Shown here in pieces: positions 56,396 to 64,000 of a DNA stretch of 64,000 nt. This stretch comes from Siphonodentalium dalli. Taxonomy: Eukaryota; Mollusca; Scaphopoda; Gadilida; Siphonodentaliidae. Location: positions 25,546,987-25,610,986 of the forward strand of contig CP136063.1 in the NCBI GenBank assembly GCA_032622095.1. Reading direction: 5' to 3'. Position 1 is the first letter of the stretch; each line of letters opens with the position of its first letter. The notes under the pieces were generated by a model that saw only the letters and a list, made by a program, of their open reading frames with translations, did not search any database and was not told the origin of the DNA. Position numbers and translations under genes: made by a program.

Positions 56396-59077
56396 TCATT
56401 GATAAGGACTATCATCAGCGTGAATCGACTTATGTTTCTGTAAAGAATTGGACGAAGAGTAAATTTTGCCACAGTCTTCACACACATATGAGCGATCTTT
56501 GTCATGAATTATTTTATGCAATTTAAGTTTTTGTGGTTCAGTAAAATTTTCCCCACATACATCACATTCAAATGATCGATTGTGTAACCGCTTGTGCTTT
56601 GTCAGGTCACCATTCCTCGCGAATGCCTTCCCACACGTATCGCATGCATATGGACGGTGTCCTGTGTGGATCCATTCGTGACGTTTGAGATTATCTGAAC
56701 CACTGAATGATTTCTGACAAATTTCACAATTATATGGTCTGACTGTTGAGTGTGTATTCTTGTGCAGCGCCAGATGGCTCTGTTGTGCGAACAATTTCTC
56801 ACACATATCGCATTTATACGGTCTTTCTCCCGTGTGTATTCTATTATGTCTTAATAAATCACTTGACTTTATGAATGATTTCGTGCACAAATCACACGAA
56901 TATGGTCGGATTCCACTGTGAATTAGTTTGTGCCGCTCTAGACCACTCTTATCACTTAACAGCTTCCCACATATGTCACACATGTGTCGCGGAGGTTTAG
57001 TGGCAGGAGTTCCTTGTGTGTGGATAAGTTTGTGTTTTATTAAGGTGTATATCTGTCCGTACGACTTATCACACATATCACATGCATATGGCTTCCCTCC
57101 TACGTGAACTTGTTTATGCCTTTCAACATCAGAGCTTCGTGTGAATACTTTTTGACAAATATCACATTGATAAGGACTATCATCAGCGTGAATCGACTTA
57201 TGTTTCTGTAAAGAATTGGACGAAGAGTAAATTTTTCCACAGTCTTCACACACATATGAGCGATCTTTGTCATGAATTATTTTATGCAATTTAAGTTTTT
57301 GTGGTTCAGTAAAATTTTCCCCACATACATCACATTCAAATGATCGATTGTGTAACCGCTTGTGCTTTGTCAGGTCACCATTCCTCGCGAATGCCTTCCC
57401 ACACGTATCGCATGCATATGGACGGTGTCCTGTGTGGATCCATTCGTGACGTTTGAGATTATCTGAACCACTGAATGATTTCTGACAAATTTCACAATTA
57501 TATGGTCTGACGGTTGAGTGTGTATTCTTGTGCAGCGCCAGATGGCTCTGTTGTGCGAACAATTTCTCACACATATCGCATTTATACGGTCTTTCTCCCG
57601 TGTGTATTCTATTATGTCTTAATAAATCACTTGACTTTATGAATGATTTCGTGCACAAATCACACGAATATGGTCGGATTCCACTGTGAATTAGTTTGTG
57701 CCGCTCTAGACCACTCTTATCACTTAACAGCTTCCCACATATATCACACATATGTCGCGGAGACTTAGTGGCAGGAGTTCCTTGTGTGTGGATCAGTTTG
57801 TGTTTTATTAAGGTGTATATCTGTCCGTACGACTTATCACACATATCACATGCATATGGCTTCCCTCCTACGTGAACTTGTTTATGCCTTTCAACATCAG
57901 AGCTTCGTGTGAATACTTTTTGACATATATCACATTGATAAGGACTATCATCAGCGTGAATCGACTTATGTTTCTGTAAAGAATTGGACGAAGAGTAAAT
58001 TTTTCCGCAGTCTTCACACACATATGAGCGATCTTTGTCATGAATTATTTTATGCGATTTAAGTTTTTGTGGTTCAGTAAAATTTTCCCCACATACATCA
58101 CATTCAAATGATCGATTGTGTAACCGCTTGTGCTTTGTCAGGTCACCATTCCTCGCGAATGCCTTCCCACACGTATCGCATGCGTATGGACGGTGTCCTG
58201 TGTGGATCCGTTCGTGACGTTTGAGATTATCTGAACCACTGAATGATTTCTGACAAATTTCACAATTATATGGTCTTACTGTTGAGTGTGTCTTCTTGTG
58301 CAGCGCCAGATGGCTCTGTTGTGCGAACAATTTCTCACACATATCGCATTTATACGGTCTTTCTCCCGTGTGTATTCTATTATGTCTTAATAAATCACTT
58401 GACTTTATGAATGATTTCGTGCACAAATCACACGAATATGGTCGGATTCCACTGTGAATTAGTTTGTGCCGCTCTAGACCACTCTTATCACTTAACAGCT
58501 TCCCACATATATCACACATATGTCGCGGAGACTTAGTGGCAGGAGTTCCTTGTGTGTGGATAAGTTTGTGTTTTATTAAGGTGTATATCTGTCCGTACGA
58601 CTTATCACACATATCACATGCATATGGCTTCCCTCCTACGTGAACTTGTTTATGCCTCTCAACATCAGAGCTTCGTGTGAATACTTTTTGACATATATCA
58701 CATTGATAAGGACTATCGTCAGCGTGAATCGACTTATGTTTCTGTAAAGAATTGGACGAAGAGTAAATTTTTCCGCAGTCTTCACACACATATGAGCGAT
58801 CTTTGTCATGAATTATTTTATGCGATTTAAGTTTTTGTGGTTCAGTAAAATTTTCCCCACATACATCACATTCAAATGATCGATTGTGTAACCGCTTGTG
58901 CTTTGTCAGGTCACCATTCCTCGCGAATGCCTTCCCACACGTATCGCATGCGTATGTACGGTGTCCTGTGTGGATCCCTTCGTGACGTTTGAGATTATCT
59001 GAACCACTGAATGATTTTTGGCAAATTCCACAATTATATGGTCTGACTGTTGAGCGAGTCTTCTTGTGTTCCACCAT
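56396..59077 (-). CDS. C2H2 polyfinger protein, 893-residue open frame
   Basis: A likely DNA-binding nuclear protein composed almost entirely of fingers of the type Y-x-C-x2-C-x12-H-x3-H. From residue 14 a 256-residue (768-bp) unit of nine fingers repeats at about residues 14, 270, 526 and 782; the fourth copy is cut after four fingers by TGA at 56396-56398 (TGT in the other units). Total before the stop is 31 fingers. Linkers include TGERP, TGHRP, VGGKP and a longer TQGTPATKSPRH between the sixth and seventh finger. No KRAB, SCAN, BTB or ZAD domain is seen. The methionine at 59077 is only the first in the open frame: a finger remnant (CEKSFSQPSI) precedes it, so the true start may be elsewhere. 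Units are nearly identical, indicating recent tandem duplication or gene conversion. Confidence 0.9.
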   Translation of the reverse strand: MVEHKKTRSTVRPYNCGICQKSFSGSDNLKRHEGIHTGHRTYACDTCGKAFARNGDLTKHKRLHNRSFECDVCGENFTEPQKLKSHKIIHDKDRSYVCEDCGKIYSSSNSLQKHKSIHADDSPYQCDICQKVFTRSSDVERHKQVHVGGKPYACDMCDKSYGQIYTLIKHKLIHTQGTPATKSPRHMCDICGKLLSDKSGLERHKLIHSGIRPYSCDLCTKSFIKSSDLLRHNRIHTGERPYKCDMCEKLFAQQSHLALHKKTHSTVRPYNCEICQKSFSGSDNLKRHERIHTGHRPYACDTCGKAFARNGDLTKHKRLHNRSFECDVCGENFTEPQKLKSHKIIHDKDRSYVCEDCGKIYSSSNSLQKHKSIHADDSPYQCDICQKVFTRSSDVERHKQVHVGGKPYACDMCDKSYGQIYTLIKHKLIHTQGTPATKSPRHMCDICGKLLSDKSGLERHKLIHSGIRPYSCDLCTKSFIKSSDLLRHNRIHTGERPYKCDMCEKLFAQQSHLALHKNTHSTVRPYNCEICQKSFSGSDNLKRHEWIHTGHRPYACDTCGKAFARNGDLTKHKRLHNRSFECDVCGENFTEPQKLKLHKIIHDKDRSYVCEDCGKIYSSSNSLQKHKSIHADDSPYQCDICQKVFTRSSDVERHKQVHVGGKPYACDMCDKSYGQIYTLIKHKLIHTQGTPATKPPRHMCDICGKLLSDKSGLERHKLIHSGIRPYSCDLCTKSFIKSSDLLRHNRIHTGERPYKCDMCEKLFAQQSHLALHKNTHSTVRPYNCEICQKSFSGSDNLKRHEWIHTGHRPYACDTCGKAFARNGDLTKHKRLHNRSFECDVCGENFTEPQKLKLHKIIHDKDRSYVCEDCGKIYSSSNSLQKHKSIHADDSPYQ

Positions 59078-59440
59078 AATACTCGGTTGTGAGAAGGACT
59101 TTTCACACTTCTCACCTTTTTACTAAGCAGTATAGTTGTCAGTAAGATTGCTGGTACAGTGGTAGATATCATTCGCATATACATGTAACTTCCCTCCTGC
59201 GTAAACTTACTCGTTTACAAATGCCACGTTACATTGTCAGATTGTTGCTTCGTGTGAATACTTTAATGTATATATCACAGATGTAAGGAATGGTCAAGCG
59301 GCGTGGGCCTATACATATATGCTTACGTAAACGTATTTTTATGCAAATTTAATTCTTCGATGCAATGAAGGCTTCCCCACAAATGTCACAACTCACATAC
59401 ACATGTTCCTTCATTCGCGTCTGCAGAACTTTATGATGAA
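59078..59440 (-). pseudogene. Decayed upstream fingers of the zinc-finger locus
   Basis: Minus-strand remnants include KCEKSFSQPSI just before the open frame (preceded by TAG TAA), then YVSCDICGEAFIASKN with a stop, and IPYICDIYIKVFTRSNNLTM. These are clearly fingers related to units in the array but with lost histidines, stops and frameshifts. They show that the array was once longer at its N-terminal side. Confidence 0.7.
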
Positions 59441-60269
59441 ATCACTCATTGCATAATCATTTTTAGTACCGTACATCAACGTCACGATTGTCCGAAATGT
59501 CTGGAGAATCCCTCATGTGCTTCGCGACAGCGAAGTCTGACTCTGCATCATGATCGGTAAGGATATCAGCATGCGAGTATCGGTCTTAAGACTTGCTATA
59601 CATAGCGTTACTGGAAAAAGAGAATTATTAAAACTGGTCATCGCTATCGGTGACATTATACAAACGATGTACAGAAACGTGAAATCCGTTAACCTATTCA
59701 TTATTTGCAAAGTGCGGGAAATTTGTCAGATTATAATGATATGCCATATTTGTGTGTGGCCACCCGCCCATAGCAACGTTGGAAATGATCACGTAATTTT
59801 CGTTACAAAATGGTGGCGCTGTTATTTGCGAAATTTTAATGCTTGTATTTTAAATGTACAAGGGTATCATAGCACATAGCGTTAAGAACAAACGAGAAAG
59901 CACAAGCGAAGATAGCACAACGAGCCCATTACTGGAATGACTTTAGAGTCAACGCAGTCAGAAGAACAATAAAAACAACAACCTGTGGATCCTCTAGACT
60001 TTTGAAGTTTAACAGTGGAAATCAGTCAGTCGGAAAGAAATTCAATGACGAATCTGTGACTGAAAAAAAATATGAAAATGAAGGTAACTGGAGTGGAATG
60101 TGGACTGGTCTGTGCACGGAGATTTGACTTGTTCTGTTATTGTTAAATTTTAAGTCTGTTTTCACCTGGACTGGTTAGAGTTGCAAGCGGCAAATTGTTC
60201 AGTCTACTTCTCTAATTTAGTATTAATATTGTATTAGTCAATTTAGTGATTACAGATTAGTAAATTTAG
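59441..60269. other. Non-coding, no gene recognised
   Basis: A frame of 109 codons at 59550-59879 on the plus strand has no recognised motif. The rest is AT-rich. Part of 59890-60250 may be LINE sequence too decayed to read. Confidence 0.4.
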
Positions 60270-60527
60270 ATATCAACGACTTCAGGCTTTACCAGAATTA
60301 GCTCTTACTGTAGCTATAAATTAAGATCAGGGCAACACAAAATCACAATCCCTCATGTAGGTCCTTTTGGCTCGGACAGTTTCTGTTATACAGGAATAGT
60401 ACTCTGGAATGATTTTTCTAACCAAATTGATCCCAAAGGTAACAACACAGTATGGACCAAGGCTATTAAATCAGAGTATTTTAATAGATATAAAAAATCT
60501 GAAAGTTCTATCTATAAGTACTTTTAA
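60270..60527 (+). pseudogene. LINE ORF2 extreme C-terminus
   Basis: The frame reads SYKLRSGQHKITIPHVGPFG, then CYTGIVLWNDFS and ends SIYKYF with TAA at 60525. It aligns by eye with the C-terminal part of 62340-62558 (YNLRSGIFRLSVPHVRVFG, FFYTGITLWNNY), so both are the same LINE family. The rest is missing. Confidence 0.7.
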
Positions 60528-60983
60528 CAAAGTAGGTGATTGTGTAGTTTCGTGATGCACTTAGGATAGTTTGCTTTGTATATAACTTTTATTTAATGTC
60601 TAGGGTGAGGCTAGCCTTTGACTGTCGTAGTACGTGATCGAACGGTGTCATACGTACGGGTCGAAGGGAATAACACCACCTTACTGTCCATGGTACACTA
60701 CGATAAGTTGGTGCTAGCCTTATCATCACCACATAGCCACCGAACCTACACAGTAGTCAAAGACACCATCTCACCTATTTTAATTGATATATCTCCCCAG
60801 TGTTTTTTAACTCTAGTGGAAAATATGTGCCGTTCAGCTCACTGTCACCTGTCGTGACTTTAATTTCAACAGACCGTTTACATCTCAGTGGTTACCTATA
60901 ACAAAATATATTTTAAAACCAGTAGTTCGTGATTTTATTTTTATTTGGAGGTCATGATTAGTTGATTGGATTCTTTACTGGGT

Positions 60984-61226
60984 CTATTGGGTTTTCTGGT
61001 ACGTCCAGCATGGATATAATTGGTTCATCATCCTGGTCCTGAACTCATCGACTGGAATGATGGTGACTATTTCCGTTGGTATACCATTCCATTCTCTTAT
61101 GGTCCGGGGAAAGAAAGAAAATTTGTGGTAATCGTTGTTGGATTGTGGAATTAGGTAGCCAGCCGCATTAGTGTGCCTGGATTCTCTTGTTCTTTTAGCA
61201 TATTCATCGATTTCGATTGCAGCATG
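60984..61226 (-). pseudogene. LINE ORF2 C-terminal fragment (SFFPRTI type)
   Basis: On the minus strand: AKRTRESRHTNAAGYL, then YHKFSFFPRTIREWNGIPTE and PVDEFRTRMMNQL before TAG at 60984-60986. The SFFPRTI-R-E-W-N-x-[IL]-P motif is diagnostic for CR1/Jockey-like LINEs. An in-frame TAA at 61227 closes it upstream. It is opposite in direction to the neighbours at 60270 and 61989. Confidence 0.75.
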
Positions 61227-61724
61227 TTATCTTAAACAGTGTGGTCTACCCACAGCGTTGCAATTCAGCAAGATCCAATACCATAGCAAGTTGTACTCAA
61301 TCGGTCATCTGCGCGATTCCCACTAAAGCGGGTGTGATAGTACAAAGATGCACATACATATTGCCGCCGACCTAGAAACATTCAAGGCGGCTCTGGGAGA
61401 ACAAAAATAGCGCTCCTCACACCGTCCTGTAAAAGCCAGCTTTGGTCACTAGGACGTAACAACTACAGATACAGATACATATAATTATACCGTAAGCGAC
61501 CGTTTCTGTCGGTAGATATAACAGCGTTTATAAGAGTGCCCCATTAAGAGGGACCAAGAAACAAAAATACGGTACATTACTCGAACAATGCTGACGTGCG
61601 GAAGTGGCTTGTCATTTGGTCTCCTTTAATTGATTTGCGTATAGCATAGGTGTGTCCATCGAGTTAACTTTCAGCATCTTCTTGTAGTCTCAATGTGTGA
61701 GTATAGCTACAATTGTGAATATTC

Positions 61725-61965
61725 AGTACGGTAGCCGAGAGGTAGCGTACTGGTCTCTCGTGCTAGCGGACCGGGGATCGCAACCTGGTCAGGGTATTCT
61801 GACAAAAATCAGATCTCGGTCAGATAGTAGATACCAAATTTGTAAGGCTGAAAAGTCTCATTCGAGATCACTGAATAAAGATCCGAATGCAAAAATGCCG
61901 ACTTCCCCCATTACAACATTTGTCCAAGTATGTTGTGGTGCAGTACGCGATCCGATAAAATAAAG
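61725..61965 (+). mobile_element. tRNA-derived SINE, probable
   Basis: 'ggtagccgagaggtagcg' resembles an RNA polymerase III A box (TRGC-N-AG-Y-GG), and 'ggggatcgcaacctgg' about 35 bp later resembles a B box (GGTTCGANTCC) with one or two mismatches. This is the layout of a tRNA-related SINE head. The body (61800-61965) has no coding character. No clear A-rich tail is seen. Confidence 0.5.
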
Positions 61966-61988
61966 TAACTGCTCGTCTCAAAATTTGA

Positions 61989-62558
61989 GTCAAATTTGTA
62001 TATAGAAAGGCTGACTTTCTAACCCCTTTCACAAAGAAACTACTTGCTAACTCATTAATTCAATGCCACCTCGATTATGCATCCTCTATTTGGTATAGCT
62101 CTTTGAGTAAAACTACCAGTACCAAAAATAAACTACAAATATTTCAAAACAAATTAATCCGGTTTGTTCTGAGCTTGGATAGATTTTCACATATAGGTTA
62201 TGAAGAGTTTAAAACCATTAAATGGCTTCCGGTTGAATCCAGAGTTTCCCAAAGAAAGCTGACTATCATGAAAAATATAACAGATGGGAAAGCTCATACA
62301 TACCTAAGAGATGGATTCCAATTTTCGAACACAGCTCATTGTAAATATAATCTCCGGTCTGGAATCTTTAGATTATCTGTGCCTCATGTTAGGGTATTTG
62401 GTTACAATAGCTTTTTCTACACAGGAATCACATTGTGGAATAATTATGTAAAATATTTTGAACCTAACTGCAACTTGGCTACATGGAATCACCTAATAAA
62501 ACAGGAATTATTCGATAAAATTTTAGGTACTGAGGAATCTGACTTTGTATATTATTAA
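61989..62558 (+). pseudogene. LINE ORF2, C-terminal third (5'-truncated)
   Basis: An open frame of 189 codons follows a TGA at 61986. It reads FVYRKADFLTPFTKKLLANS, LIQCHLDYASSIWYSLSKTT, KLQIFQNKLIRFVLSLD and KWLPVESRVSQRKL, the thumb and C-terminal region after the reverse transcriptase palm of CR1-like non-LTR elements. It ends with TAA at 62556. No catalytic motif remains. The absence of internal stops suggests a fairly recent insertion. Confidence 0.82.
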
Positions 62559-63240
62559 TGGTGTGAATCATGGTATTAATAATACCGTACGACCTTATGA
62601 GAACTTGCGCTGTGGCCTGGTCAGTCATGTGGTCGGTTACCATTAAGGACCATGTGCAGTGGAAATAAGCAAGCTTTGGCTTGCTTTCCTGTGCTCTCCT
62701 TGATGGCAATCGATGGCATGACTTGTCAGACGAGCGTATTCATATGTATATTTCTCTTCTACTACTCTATTTTCCTCTCTATCTTTCTATGTACGATGAC
62801 AGTACTTGGCCAGCTGCATATATTGTCACTGCTGCCTGTATTTAGGGATTCCATCTTTCGGTCATGGACATGCCAGTCTAAAGCCGGCCATACATGGCAG
62901 CAGTGTGTATATGCAGGTGGCGAAGAGCTGTTGGTTCTATTACTAGTATCTCTTAAGCAACATGACAGTCCTGTTGCGGGAGGAGGGTGGGATAGCATGG
63001 GTTGATTTTTCATGTTGTATATAAACATGTATATACAGGTATGAGTATCTATTTCGTAGTCATTACTAAGCTAGGTTTATTCACTATCTTGTCCCTCTAC
63101 AGAACTGTCAAGCTGCATTCTTGTTATATTTATATATCTATACTTTTTATATTTATTCTATTTGAATGTCACACTCTGTGTTTACACTTTTGTATATATG
63201 CTTATGCTCATGTCTGCAAATTTTGCATCTTTTAGCCATT
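62559..63240. other. Non-coding, no feature recognised
   Basis: May contain the 3' untranslated tail of the LINE at 61989, but no polyA or terminal repeat is clear. Confidence 0.4.
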
Positions 63241-63430
63241 AACAAATTATCTATCTATCTATCTATCTATCGGGTGTGGACATTAATGGCTGACCCGTGT
63301 ACACGCCTCGGTGTGTGCACGTTAAAGAACGCTTCTGGAGCCACCACAGGGTTATAAAGTTACTCGGCCGTGGTAGCACATGGACCGGCTCATAATTGTC
63401 AGTAAATGACAGCGAGCTGTACATAATGTG
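63241..63430 (+). repeat. (CTAT)n microsatellite and adjoining dispersed repeat
   Basis: (CTAT)n at about 63250-63271, followed by 'cgggtgtggacattaatgg' and 'gtgtgcacgttaaagaac', which resembles the 3' end of a SINE or LINE with a tetranucleotide tail. Class not determined. Confidence 0.45.
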
Positions 63431-63839
63431 AAGAAGAAGACATGTACCGGTACATAAAATGACAATACACAAATGGGGCGGTAGGTTACTTATGGATCAG
63501 CGGATAGGTCCAGTGGTTACTGCACCGCGACTGAAGCGCAATTAACGATGTTTTAATTAAGACTTGTTGGCATGTGGTAGTTGTTTTCCGAAAATATAAG
63601 ATTTTGTCATAAAAAGTAGGAAAATAGCCATTTGTTTGTGCAGGTTATTTGTATTTGAAGGTTAAGAACATTCAGTTTTAATATGTGGCTCACCTGATTG
63701 GTTAAAGGAGCAGCTTCTCTTAGAGACGAATGTTTGTGAAAGTTTATGCGAAGTGAAGACAACAAATGAAAGCACGAATGGTCACAAACTCGTACCTATG
63801 GAATTGTGCATTGTGTGTGATGCATAGATGTCATTTATA

Positions 63840-64000
63840 GGGTGTTCCCATATCTACTCCGAATATCAACTGTCCCAGATTGATTGTTTGTATTGTTATA
63901 TTACATGAGCGATAATGAGTAATTAACGTTTATTTTGACAAAATAACAGAATAAAATTGCTGGTCTCTGTTAAGAGTAACTAATATTGTTCGTTAGCTGA
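63840..64000 (+). mobile_element. TTAA MITE, partial copy H cut by the window end
   Basis: 'tgtcccagattgattg', 'gcgataatgagtaatt', 'ggtctctgttaagagtaac' and 'attgttcgttagct' match the middle of copies A-E. The left end is missing or diverged; the right end lies beyond the window. Confidence 0.75.

Noticed and set aside
63490-63545. tRNA-like 'ggtccagtggttactgcac' as a SINE head
   Set aside because: It resembles an A box, but no B box follows within 100 bp.

Overview
This is metazoan nuclear DNA. It is AT-rich, its genes are split into short exons separated by kilobases of repeats, the splice sites are GT-AG, and it carries a polyfinger C2H2 gene, thrombospondin type 1 exons, LINE fragments, many short inverted-repeat elements and minisatellites. 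The repeats built around a 'tccggatgataacttt' core with a 'gtccgtccgtcc' run, together with a stand-alone P2X7-C-terminal-like gene, suggest a marine invertebrate, most likely a lophotrochozoan such as a mollusc. The species is not determined.

Layout. 1-2413 is non-coding and includes a GC-rich palindromic cluster. 2414-10018 is a tandem duplication of about 3.7 kb; each copy carries one phase 1-1 thrombospondin type 1 exon and one TTAA-flanked MITE. 10391-12744 holds two minisatellites (42 and 41 bp) around a third MITE copy. 14249-18372 is a two-exon pseudogene of the P2X7 C-terminal-domain family. 20121-27420 is a 59-bp satellite of about 110 units, interrupted by a second copy of its own left flank. 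27813-46470 holds four exons that join in phase into one ILEI/FAM3-type domain of 146 residues. Its introns contain hairpins, an 82-bp minisatellite, two hAT-like MITEs with 8-bp target duplications, and a 25-bp satellite between two inverted MITEs. 42830-49899 contains LINE 3' fragments, a 20-bp-period A/T repeat and an unidentified decayed gene. 50113-55708 is dense in palindromes. 55808-59440 (minus) is a C2H2 array of 38 fingers in 768-bp higher-order units, broken once by a nonsense codon. 59441-64000 is a LINE/SINE graveyard ending in another MITE copy cut by the window edge.

Gene logic. The clearest host genes are the TSP1 exons, the ILEI gene and the zinc-finger locus. The TSP1 and ILEI exons lie on the same strand and could belong to one extracellular protein, but no linking exon was found. 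The most unusual pattern is a set of foldback hairpins with unrelated arms but the same apex design: a direct CGAG...CGAG (or CTCG...CTCG) pair around a 2-4 bp mini-stem. In one strand this would place tandem G.A mismatches at the top of each hairpin.
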